28,704 bases of DNA from JBDKGH01 sp039798265 (GTDB lineage: Bacteria > Bacteroidota > Bacteroidia > Flavobacteriales_D > Sanyastnellaceae): positions 1 through 28,704 of the forward strand of contig JBDKGH010000089.1 in the NCBI GenBank assembly GCA_039798265.1, read 5' to 3'. Shown piece by piece: positions 6,353 through 13,741 of this stretch. The notes beneath the pieces were generated by a model that was not told the origin of the DNA, searched no databases, and was given only the letters and a program-made list of their open reading frames with translations. A program made the translations under genes and the position numbers. Position 1 is the first letter of the stretch; the number at the start of each line of letters is the position of its first letter.

Positions 6353-7477
6353 GTGAAAGTTTTATACACACTCCTACTTTTCATCTGGGCTTCGGCTAGC
6401 TTCTCACAAAACCTTGTGGTGAATCCTAGCTTTGAAGAAAAATCCTATTGCCCCACCAATTTCAATCAACAACAGTTGAAAGTAATTACAGGGTGGTCGC
6501 AGCTCAACGAAGGAACTCCAGATTACTTTCACCGGTGTTCCGATAAAGTAGGCGTACCCAATAATATGTTCGGCAGCCAACTTCCAAAAGATGGTGATGC
6601 CTACGCCGGAATGGCTGTTTATAGTCCTACACAACGTAATTACCGAGAATACCTCACCTCCAAACTTAGTCGTGCGCTTTCTGCAGGAGAAATGGTGTGC
6701 ATAGAATTTTATGTATCCGCCGCTGACTTCAGCAAATACGTTATCGATGGTATGGGCGTTGCCCTCACAAAAGACCGACTCACCCAAGAGCGATCATTGG
6801 TTGTTAAACATCGCCCTCAACTTTCGAACCCTCATTTCTACATGCTCGACGACGCCGACGGCTGGGTGCTGATCAGCGATGTGTATACCGCGCAAGGGGG
6901 AGAACAGTACATCACCATTGGCAATTTTGCTATCGACAAGGAGCTGAAAATATTAAGCAGAACACGCGAATCAGGCGCTCAAGAAAACAGCAGTTGGGCT
7001 TATGTTTTCGTTGACCAAGTATCTGTAAAACCAGTGAAAAAACGCACTGAGTGCAGCTGTGAGAATGACCTTCTGAAAAGCCTTGCCGTAGATCCTCCAC
7101 TGGAATTAAAAGAATACGATCACATTCAACTCGACGCGGTACTTTTTGACTTCGATGAAGATGTACTAACCGATACCGCTCAAACTCAGTTAGACGAGGT
7201 CTATAATTTATTGCGCAGAAACAAAGCCATGTATCTCGAAATTGACGGCCACACAGATGCCGTAGGCAATGATCAGTATAACGAAGGACTTTCGAAAAGA
7301 CGAGCCGAGCGTGTGATCAGTTTTTTGGCTGATAAAGGAATTGACCGTTCGCGGCTCACCCTGAAATTTTATGGCAGTACTCAACCCAAAGCAGATAATA
7401 CTTCTGTAGAAGGACGCGCTAAAAACCGTCGTGTAGAATTTGAGATTTTACAGAAAAAATTCGAGTTGGTGCAATAG
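6353..7477 (+). CDS. secreted OmpA-family protein with novel N-terminal domain (paralog B)
   Basis: 374 residues with a GTG start at 6353. The signal peptide is residues 1-18 (ASFS|QN). Residues 19-228 are the same domain as in the gene at 5015: NLVVNPSFEE at the start, GDAYAGMAVY (81-90), AADFSKYVIDGMGVAL, EQYITIGNF, and VFVDQVSVKP before a CSC motif (234-236). The C-terminal OmpA-like domain (about 255-368) is complete: FDFDEDVL, GHTDAVGNDQYN (299-310), LSKRRAERV and AKNRRVEF. The visible Asp and Arg are those expected to hold diaminopimelate of peptidoglycan. It probably anchors the N-terminal domain to the cell wall or outer membrane. The 3' end is two bases from the convergent obg gene. 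The ligand of the N-terminal domain is unknown. Confidence 0.82.
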   Translation: MKVLYTLLLFIWASASFSQNLVVNPSFEEKSYCPTNFNQQQLKVITGWSQLNEGTPDYFHRCSDKVGVPNNMFGSQLPKDGDAYAGMAVYSPTQRNYREYLTSKLSRALSAGEMVCIEFYVSAADFSKYVIDGMGVALTKDRLTQERSLVVKHRPQLSNPHFYMLDDADGWVLISDVYTAQGGEQYITIGNFAIDKELKILSRTRESGAQENSSWAYVFVDQVSVKPVKKRTECSCENDLLKSLAVDPPLELKEYDHIQLDAVLFDFDEDVLTDTAQTQLDEVYNLLRRNKAMYLEIDGHTDAVGNDQYNEGLSKRRAERVISFLADKGIDRSRLTLKFYGSTQPKADNTSVEGRAKNRRVEFEILQKKFELVQ

Positions 7478-7479
7478 CC

Positions 7480-8472
7480 TTATTCGCTGATCTGTTTCCA
7501 AATCATGTCCTTCAGCTTGTCAATGTTCATGTTGGCCACTGCTGAGATAAAAATGTGAGGTATTCCTTTCGGTAAAAGCTCTTCCATTTCTTTCATCATT
7601 TGCTCATCGAGCATGTCGCTTTTGGTGATGGCCAACAGGCGTTTTTTATGCAACAACTCTGGATTGAACTTTTCTAGTTCTGACAATAAAATAGCATACT
7701 CTCCTTGGATGTCTTTGGTATCGCAAGCAATCATAAACAACAAGGTAGCGTTGCGCTCAATGTGACGTAAGAAACGATGTCCAAGTCCTTTTCCTTCAGC
7801 GGCACCCTCGATAATACCAGGAATATCGGCCATAACAAAAGAGCGGTCGTTTCGGTAACGCACCATTCCCAAGTTGGGTACTATAGTGGTAAAAGGGTAG
7901 TCGGCAATTTCTGGTTTCGCAGCAGAAACAACGGAAAGAAGGGTCGATTTACCTGCATTCGGGAAACCCACTAAACCAACGTCAGCTAATACTTTTAACT
8001 CCAGTATTTTCCATTCATCGCGGCCAGGCTCACCTGGTTGGGCATAGTCTGGAGCTTGATTGGTAGCTGTTTTGAAGTTGATATTACCCAATCCACCGCG
8101 ACCACCAGGTACAAGAATAAACTCTTGTCCGTCCTCGGTTATTTCGCAATGAACTTCTCCCGTTTCGGCGTCTTTTGCAATGGTTCCGAGTGGTACATCG
8201 AGAATTTCATCTTTACCTCTGCGTCCGGTGCATTTTGCCCCTTGTCCGTTTTCGCCTTCTTCAGCGATAACGTGCTTGCGGTATTTCAAGTGAAGGAGTG
8301 TCCAAAATTGAGCGTTTCCGCGCAAAATAATATGACCACCTCGTCCGCCATCACCGCCATCTGGGCCACCATGGGGAACAAATTTTTCTCTCCGGAAATG
8401 GGCTGAACCTGCTCCTCCTTTACCAGAACGACAACAGATTTTTACGTAGTCCACAAAATTGCTACTAGCCAT
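7480..8472 (-). CDS. obg: GTPase Obg (ribosome assembly)
   Basis: 330 residues. The N-terminal glycine-rich Obg fold (residues 1-160) has KFVPHGGPDGGDGGRGG at 30-46. The GTPase domain carries G1 GFPNAGKS (169-176), switch I with DYPFTT (191-196), G3 DIPG (216-219), G4 TKSD (283-286) and G5 SA (300-301). Obg is an essential large-subunit assembly and stress GTPase. It ends just after G5 and lacks the optional C-terminal OCT domain, which is normal for many Bacteroidota. It follows adk by 21 bases, forming an adk-obg operon, a common arrangement in the phylum. Confidence 0.96.
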   Translation of the reverse strand: MASSNFVDYVKICCRSGKGGAGSAHFRREKFVPHGGPDGGDGGRGGHIILRGNAQFWTLLHLKYRKHVIAEEGENGQGAKCTGRRGKDEILDVPLGTIAKDAETGEVHCEITEDGQEFILVPGGRGGLGNINFKTATNQAPDYAQPGEPGRDEWKILELKVLADVGLVGFPNAGKSTLLSVVSAAKPEIADYPFTTIVPNLGMVRYRNDRSFVMADIPGIIEGAAEGKGLGHRFLRHIERNATLLFMIACDTKDIQGEYAILLSELEKFNPELLHKKRLLAITKSDMLDEQMMKEMEELLPKGIPHIFISAVANMNIDKLKDMIWKQISE

Positions 8473-8493
8473 AACCGAGAAAAAAATGCCTAA

Positions 8494-9075
8494 TTAGGCT
8501 TGTATAGAAATTTCAATTGATTCTGATAAGCGGCTCGAAATTTCTTCTATGCTACCGATACCATTGATACCGCGATACTTTCCTTTTGCTTTGTAATACT
8601 CAGCAACAGGAGCCGTCTCGCGGTTATATACGTCGATTCGATTTTGAATGATCGCAGGATCAGCATCATCTGGGCGGCCGCTTGTTTTTGCACGATTCAA
8701 TAAACGTGCTTTTAACTCTTCTTCTTCTACTTCGAGAGCCAACATACAGGTAATACCCGTGTCTTTCGATGTCAATAGCTCATCTAATGCGATGGCTTGA
8801 GCAGAAGTACGGGGGAAACCGTCAAAAATAAATCCCTTCGGATCTGTGTGCTTATTGACCTCAGCTTCCAACATACTTATGGTTACCGCATCTGGCACCA
8901 GCTCCCCTTTATCCATGTAGCTTTTCGCCAATTTACCGAGGTCTGTTTCACCTTTGATATTGGCTCGGAAAATATCGCCTGTACTCAAGTGCACCAATCC
9001 ATATCGCTCGATAAGGTGTTCACTTTGAGTACCTTTCCCTGCACCGGGAGGTCCGAAAAGGACAATGTTTAGCAT
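8494..9075 (-). CDS. adk: adenylate kinase
   Basis: 193 residues. It interconverts ATP plus AMP and 2 ADP. The P-loop is GPPGAGKGT (8-16), the AMP-site motif is LSTGDIFR (about 30-37), DGFPRT is at 85-90, and a short LID segment with the RPDD motif lies near 134-137, so this is the short, zinc-free form. The start is ATG at 9075, giving MLNIVLFGPPG. The reading frame extends 45 bases further upstream, but that part is unconserved and includes the promoter element. It is first in the adk-obg operon and divergent from lpdA. Confidence 0.96.
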   Translation of the reverse strand: MLNIVLFGPPGAGKGTQSEHLIERYGLVHLSTGDIFRANIKGETDLGKLAKSYMDKGELVPDAVTISMLEAEVNKHTDPKGFIFDGFPRTSAQAIALDELLTSKDTGITCMLALEVEEEELKARLLNRAKTSGRPDDADPAIIQNRIDVYNRETAPVAEYYKAKGKYRGINGIGSIEEISSRLSESIEISIQA

Positions 9076-9097
9076 GGCTCGTTGTAGAATTGTAGCG

Positions 9098-9105
9098 CAA
9101 AAGTA
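9098..9105 (-). promoter_or_regulatory. -7 element before adk
   Basis: TACTTTTG on the minus strand is an exact TAnnTTTG match, with a predicted leader of about 19 bases. A TTTG is present 12 bases upstream, but this spacing is shorter than the usual 17-20, so only the -7 element is supported. Confidence 0.5.
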
Positions 9106-9219
9106 CGATAGGAAAGCCAAACGGGAGCAAGATCACCGCATTTTACACCCGAAATACCACAAGAAATACCTCAAATTTGAACTCCAAAGGCTATCTTCGC
9201 CGTCCAAATCGATTAAAGA

Positions 9220-10608
9220 ATGAACTTTGACGTTATCGTAGTAGGCAGTGGACCTGGTGGTTACGTTACCGCTATCCGTGCCAGCCAATTGGGATTAAAA
9301 ACCGCTATCGTTGAGCGCGAAGCCCTCGGGGGTATTTGTCTTAACTGGGGTTGTATCCCTACTAAAGCACTTTTGAAAAGTGCTACTGTTTTTGAATACA
9401 TCAACCACGCGAAAGATTACGGAATCGAAGTAGCTGCTCCTAAAGCCGACTTCGGTGGAATGGTAAAGCGCAGCCGTGGTGTAGCGGAAGGAATGAGCAA
9501 AGGTGTTCAATTCCTTATGAAAAAGAATAAAATTGAAGTCATCATGGGTACCGGCAAAATCAAAGCTGGTAAAAAGGTGGCCGTAACAGGTGCAGATGGT
9601 AAGGTGACCGAATACAGCGCCAACCACATCATCGTCGCTACTGGCGGCCGTAGCCGTGTGTTACCCAACCTGCCACAAGATGGTAAAAAAATCATCGGAT
9701 ACCGCGAAGCGATGACTTTGCCTACTCAACCGAAGAGCATGGTAATCGTAGGATCTGGTGCCATCGGTGTTGAGTTCGCTTACTTCTATAATAGCCTTGG
9801 TACAAAAGTGACCATCGTTGAATACGCGCCTAACATTGTTCCAGTAGAGGATGAAGAAGTATCAAAAGCACTTGCCAAATCATTCAAATCAGCTGGTGTA
9901 GAAATCATGACCAACGCCGAGGTAACAAGCGTTGATACCAGCGGCACTGGTTGTAAAGTGAAAGTGAAAGAAGCAGCTGGTGAAAAAGTATTGGAATGCG
10001 ATATCGTCCTTTCTGCCGTTGGCGTAGTAGCCAACATTGAAGGCATCGGTTTAGAAGATGTAGGCATCGTTACTGATAAAGGAAAGATTGTAGTTGACAA
10101 ATACTACCAAACCAATATTCCTGGATACTACGCCATTGGCGACTGTACTCCAGGTCAGGCCCTCGCACACGTAGCGAGTGCAGAAGGTATTATTTGTGTT
10201 GAACAAATTGCGGGTCACCACCCACAACCATTGGATTACAAAAACATTCCAGGATGTACTTATTGTTCTCCTGAAATTGCCTCTGTAGGCTACACCGAAA
10301 AAGGTGCAAAAGAAGCGGGCTTCGATATCAAAGTAGGTAAATTCCCTTTCAGTGCTTCAGGTAAAGCAAGCGCTGCTGGCCACAAAGACGGTTTTGTAAA
10401 ATTGATTTTTGATGCCAAATACGGAGAATTACTCGGCGCTCATTTGATTGGAGCTAACGTAACTGAAATGATTGCCGAATGTGTGGCTCTGCGCAAATTG
10501 GAAACCACTGGCATGGAATTGATCAAAACAGTTCACCCTCACCCGACCATGAGTGAAGCAATCATGGAAGCTGCTGCTGCTGCTTACGGTGAAGTGATCC
10601 ACTTATAA
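9220..10608 (+). CDS. lpdA: dihydrolipoyl dehydrogenase (E3)
   Basis: 462 residues. This flavoprotein reoxidises dihydrolipoamide in pyruvate and 2-oxo acid dehydrogenase complexes and in glycine cleavage, passing electrons to NAD. The FAD-binding GSGPGG is at residues 9-14. The redox disulfide is C40-C45 in the family-typical variant GGICLNWGCIPTK. The NAD-binding GSGAIGVEF follows mid-protein, the second FAD motif is YAIGDCT, and the C-terminal dimerisation domain ends with HPHPTMSE (439-446), giving the catalytic His441/Glu446 pair. A near-match promoter element TATCTTCG lies at 9192-9199. No other dehydrogenase-complex gene is adjacent. A terminator follows. Confidence 0.96.
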   Translation: MNFDVIVVGSGPGGYVTAIRASQLGLKTAIVEREALGGICLNWGCIPTKALLKSATVFEYINHAKDYGIEVAAPKADFGGMVKRSRGVAEGMSKGVQFLMKKNKIEVIMGTGKIKAGKKVAVTGADGKVTEYSANHIIVATGGRSRVLPNLPQDGKKIIGYREAMTLPTQPKSMVIVGSGAIGVEFAYFYNSLGTKVTIVEYAPNIVPVEDEEVSKALAKSFKSAGVEIMTNAEVTSVDTSGTGCKVKVKEAAGEKVLECDIVLSAVGVVANIEGIGLEDVGIVTDKGKIVVDKYYQTNIPGYYAIGDCTPGQALAHVASAEGIICVEQIAGHHPQPLDYKNIPGCTYCSPEIASVGYTEKGAKEAGFDIKVGKFPFSASGKASAAGHKDGFVKLIFDAKYGELLGAHLIGANVTEMIAECVALRKLETTGMELIKTVHPHPTMSEAIMEAAAAAYGEVIHL

Positions 10609-10627
10609 GAACTATTTTTCGCTCATT

Positions 10628-10664
10628 AAAAAGCCGACTGGGTATTACCGAGTCGGCTTTTTTT
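10628..10664 (+). terminator. Rho-independent terminator after lpdA
   Basis: A 12-bp stem (10628-10639 with 10651-10662) whose core is AAGCCGACT/AGTCGGCTT, ending in a run of seven T. The opposite strand also ends in Ts, so it could act in both directions between lpdA and the convergent cysteine desulfurase gene. Confidence 0.85.
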
Positions 10665-10737
10665 ATCTCGTCCATTTCCATTGAGATCAGTCTATCGACC
10701 TATGGTAGAAGTATATTTTTTTTTTCGAAACGGACAA

Positions 10738-10755
10738 ACCGAATATTCATTCGGT
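10738..10755 (-). terminator. weak hairpin at the end of the cysteine desulfurase gene
   Basis: A perfect 7-bp stem ACCGAAT/ATTCGGT with a 4-base loop, overlapping the stop codon of the minus-strand gene. The T tract after it is broken (TTTGTCCGTTT), so termination here is only possible. The stronger bidirectional hairpin lies about 75 bases further on. Confidence 0.35.
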
Positions 10756-11900
10756 TAGGCCATCTGAGGCACTTGCACTAGTTGTTTGATTTTTTCTATG
10801 GTGAAATCGATCTCTTCTTTTGTGGTATAACGCCCAAAAGAAAAACGAATACTCGCACAACCCGTCTTTAAGGCATTTATCGCATCGAGAACATGCGAAC
10901 CTTTGGTAGCACCACTGCTGCATGCACTTCCGCCGCTAGCTGCTACTCCTTCCAAGTCGAGCAAAAACAACATCATATCACTATTGCTCGTAGGCGGAAA
11001 AGTTGTGCTTAACACGGTGTATAAACTGTCTTTACTTTCCGAATCACCATTGAAGGAAATGCCAGGCACTTCTTCTTTCAAACGCGCAATCATGTATTGC
11101 TTCAATCCTGAAATATGCGCTGCATGTTCATCGATATGCTCGTTGGCCAATTCCAATGCTTTTGAAATTCCTACAATACCGTAAAGGTTTTCTGTACCAC
11201 CGCGCATGCCTCTTTCTTGTCCACCACCCGTGATATCAGGATTAATTTTTACTTGTTTGTTGATGTATATAAAACCAACACCTTTTGGACCGTGAAATTT
11301 GTGTCCTGCCGCATTGATAAAGTGAATGGGAATTTGCTGCAGATCTAGTTTGTAGTGTCCCATGGTTTGAACGGTGTCACTATGAAAATAGGCACCATAC
11401 TGCTGGCACAATTGTCCCACTTTTTCCAAAGGAAGCAAGTTAGCTATTTCATTGTTGCCATGCATCAAGGTTACAAATGAGTGGGGATGGGTGGCCAATA
11501 AATCTTCCAAATGTTGAAGATCAACATGACCATTGGAGGTGAGTTTTACCAAGCTCAACTTTACGCCTTTCTCCTTGCTTAACAACTCTGCTGTTTTGAT
11601 CACCGCGCTATGCTCAATTGCTGAGGTGATGATGTGTGTGCAACCCAGGTCGCGAACAGCAGTGTGCAAGGCGAGGTTATCCGCTTCTGTTCCACCGCTG
11701 GTAAAAAAGATTTCAGAAGGAGCACAATTGAGGGCCTTTGCTACAGCACGTCGAGCATTTTCAATGGCTGTTTTTGTTTTTCTTCCAAAAGAATGGGTAG
11801 AAGAAGGATTACCGAAATGCTCGGTCAAATAAGGCATCATGTGCTCTAACACTTCCGGAGCCAGTGGTGTAGTAGCAGCGTTGTCGAGGTAAACTTTCAT
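10755..11900 (-). CDS. cysteine desulfurase (IscS/NifS family)
   Basis: 381 residues. This PLP enzyme takes sulfur from cysteine for Fe-S clusters or tRNA thiolation. YLDNAATTP starts the protein (4-12), H97 is in AIEHSAV, D174 and Q177 are in HSDTVQ, and the PLP-binding lysine is K201 in AAGHKFHGPKG. The persulfide cysteine is C327 in ASGGSACSSG on a loop of the long, class I type, close to IscS in length and sequence. No iscU or iscA is adjacent, so its scaffold partner is not shown here. It follows the GlmM-like gene by 42 bases on the same strand and may be co-transcribed, although a weak element GAACTTTG precedes its ATG. Confidence 0.93.
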   Translation of the reverse strand: MKVYLDNAATTPLAPEVLEHMMPYLTEHFGNPSSTHSFGRKTKTAIENARRAVAKALNCAPSEIFFTSGGTEADNLALHTAVRDLGCTHIITSAIEHSAVIKTAELLSKEKGVKLSLVKLTSNGHVDLQHLEDLLATHPHSFVTLMHGNNEIANLLPLEKVGQLCQQYGAYFHSDTVQTMGHYKLDLQQIPIHFINAAGHKFHGPKGVGFIYINKQVKINPDITGGGQERGMRGGTENLYGIVGISKALELANEHIDEHAAHISGLKQYMIARLKEEVPGISFNGDSESKDSLYTVLSTTFPPTSNSDMMLFLLDLEGVAASGGSACSSGATKGSHVLDAINALKTGCASIRFSFGRYTTKEEIDFTIEKIKQLVQVPQMA

Positions 11901-11942
11901 TTGTTCAAAGTTCGCTTTTTCGGCGAGAGTTAACGAGTCAAA

Positions 11943-13328
11943 TTACACCAATTCTTGGATTTCTCGCACAAAGCGATCGGCCAGTGCATCGGCATCTTGT
12001 TTCGAACCACTTTCGGAATAGATCCGAATGATGGGTTCGGTATTGCTTTTTCTCAGGTGAACCCAAGAAGAAGGAAAATCTATTTTTAGTCCATCGATGG
12101 TGCTGTGTGGTTCGTTAGCATACCGATCTTCCATTTTTTTCAAAATACCATCTACATCTAAGCCAGCTTGTAGCTCTATTTTTTGCTTGCTCATGGCGTA
12201 GTAAGGATAACCATCTCGCAGTGCCGAGAGTTTTGGCTTGCCCAATTCTGCCATGTGCGACAAGAAAAGAGCGATGCCCACGAGCGCATCACGTCCGTAG
12301 TGGAGCTCTGGGTAAATGATACCGCCGTTGCCTTCACCACCGATGACAGCTTGTGTTTCCTTCATTTTTTCAACCACATTCACTTCGCCCACAGCAGCGG
12401 CGCTGTAGGTGTGTCCGTGTTTTTCCGTAACATCGCGCAGAGCACGCGTGCTGGACAAATTAGAAACCGTATTGCCTTTTTGATGCTTTAAAACGTAGTC
12501 GGCAACAGCCACTAGGGTGTATTCTTCTCCGAACATAGATCCATCTTCGCAGACAAAAGCGAGGCGATCAACATCGGGATCCACTACAATTCCTATTTCC
12601 GCAGCCGATGACTTCATCACCTTCGAAATTTCGCCTAAGTGTTCGGCCAAAGGTTCGGGATTGTGGGGAAAAATGCCCGTTGGTTCGGCGTAAAGGACTT
12701 GAATATCTTTTACACCCAATGCTTTCAGCAATGCAGGCACATAAACGCCTCCAGAAGAATGAACACCATCCACTACCACTTTAAAATTTGCTTTCGCAAT
12801 GGCCTCGGCATTCACTAAAGGAAGAGCCATAATTTTTTCAATGTGATAGGCCATATAGTCTTTTGAATGCACCGAGCCTAACTGATCGAAAGGAGCAAAT
12901 TCAAAGTCAGAAGCCTCACCAATGGCGAGCAACTCTTTTCCCCAATCAGCAGAAATAAACTCGCCTTTTGCGTTGAGCAATTTGAGAGCATTCCATTGAC
13001 CTGGATTATGACTAGCTGTTAGAATAATTCCCGCATCTGCTTGTTCTGCTTCTACCGCAACTTCTACAGTGGGGGTGGTAGAAAGACCTAAATCAACCAC
13101 CTCTGCTCCCATGCCCACAAGGGTATTGGCTACAAGAGCTTGAATCATTGGGCCAGAAACACGAGCATCTCGACCAATGACCATTTTCACATTTGACTTA
13201 TTCAATTTGCGTGAAACCAAGGTGTAAAATGCCGCTGAAAAGCGCACTACGTCCAGCGGTGTAAGGTTGTCCCCTTCTTTACCGCCGATGGTTCCGCGGA
13301 TGCCGGAGATGGATTTGATCAGTGTCAT
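11943..13328 (-). CDS. glmM: phosphoglucosamine mutase / alpha-D-phosphohexomutase
   Basis: 461 residues of the phosphohexomutase superfamily. The N-terminal SISGIRGTIGG is followed by the phospho-serine loop TASHNPGQWNALK (active serine S106). The metal site is D250, D252 and D254 in VVDPDVDRL. The sugar-binding loop is GEGNGG (331-336) and the phosphate-binding segment KSNTEPIIRIYSE is near the C-terminus. GlmM converts glucosamine 6-phosphate to glucosamine 1-phosphate for peptidoglycan and LPS precursors. The GEGNGG loop supports glucosamine over glucose or mannose substrates, but a phosphoglucomutase/phosphomannomutase role cannot be excluded. It has its own promoter element at 13349-13356 and an ATG start. 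Confidence 0.87.
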   Translation of the reverse strand: MTLIKSISGIRGTIGGKEGDNLTPLDVVRFSAAFYTLVSRKLNKSNVKMVIGRDARVSGPMIQALVANTLVGMGAEVVDLGLSTTPTVEVAVEAEQADAGIILTASHNPGQWNALKLLNAKGEFISADWGKELLAIGEASDFEFAPFDQLGSVHSKDYMAYHIEKIMALPLVNAEAIAKANFKVVVDGVHSSGGVYVPALLKALGVKDIQVLYAEPTGIFPHNPEPLAEHLGEISKVMKSSAAEIGIVVDPDVDRLAFVCEDGSMFGEEYTLVAVADYVLKHQKGNTVSNLSSTRALRDVTEKHGHTYSAAAVGEVNVVEKMKETQAVIGGEGNGGIIYPELHYGRDALVGIALFLSHMAELGKPKLSALRDGYPYYAMSKQKIELQAGLDVDGILKKMEDRYANEPHSTIDGLKIDFPSSWVHLRKSNTEPIIRIYSESGSKQDADALADRFVREIQELV

Positions 13329-13348
13329 ATAGCGTTGAGAATAGCATA

Positions 13349-13356
13349 CAAATATA
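13349..13356 (-). promoter_or_regulatory. -7 element before the glmM-type gene
   Basis: TATATTTG on the minus strand is an exact TAnnTTTG match about 20 bases before the ATG. A TTTTTG lies 13 bases further upstream, closer than the standard distance. Confidence 0.55.
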
Positions 13357-13741
13357 GGATTCCCTAGGGCAAAAAGAACGGGTTTCTCCTTCCTTTTTCC
13401 CTGTTCATTCCATAATCAATCCTGATCCGAGGTAAAATTGGCGCTAATCACAAGCACATGGTGAAAACCTTTCTTTTCTCCCTCAAATCCAAATGCATGG
13501 CTCTATAAAATTGCAAGAGCTAAACCATTCAGGGGATTATCCTAGGATCTTCCTCACCTACTCGATTTTGAAAACTCATTATACCTCCCAGCCCTTGAAG
13601 GTTGTATTGTCTGCGGTGGCATTGCACCAGACCGACTTTTTGCGAGCGAAAGAGGAAACGGCCATCCTTCTAGAAATAAACTGAAAATCTGAATCCTAGC
13701 GTAACCTTTTCCTTGCCCCTTAAGTAAAAAAGAACGCTTTG
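13357..13741. other. gene-free interval between glmM and the PD40-OmpA operon
   Basis: About 385 bases with no convincing gene. It should contain the promoter for the plus-strand operon starting at 13742, but no exact TAnnTTTG is found. The nearest matches are TAAAATTG at 13433-13440 and again at 13506-13513, each with one mismatch, and the second lies inside a short inverted repeat (GCTCT ... AGAGC). If either is used, the mRNA leader would be longer than 200 bases, unlike the short leaders elsewhere in the window. A 63-codon open frame at 13493-13684 has no recognisable features and was not called. Confidence 0.4.

Noticed and set aside
6404..6787. 127-codon minus-strand open frame
   Set aside because: Lies entirely inside the clearly coding OmpA-family gene at 6353-7477 and shows no recognisable protein features.
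9176..9199. Full promoter for lpdA (TTTG ... TATCTTCG)
   Set aside because: The -7 element has one mismatch and the spacing to the TTTG is only 12 bases, so it was mentioned with the gene but not called as a promoter.
13493..13684. 63-codon plus-strand open frame in the glmM-OmpA intergenic region
   Set aside because: No recognisable domain, signal or conserved motif, no promoter at a fitting distance, and composition resembling non-coding DNA. It cannot be supported as a gene without comparative data.
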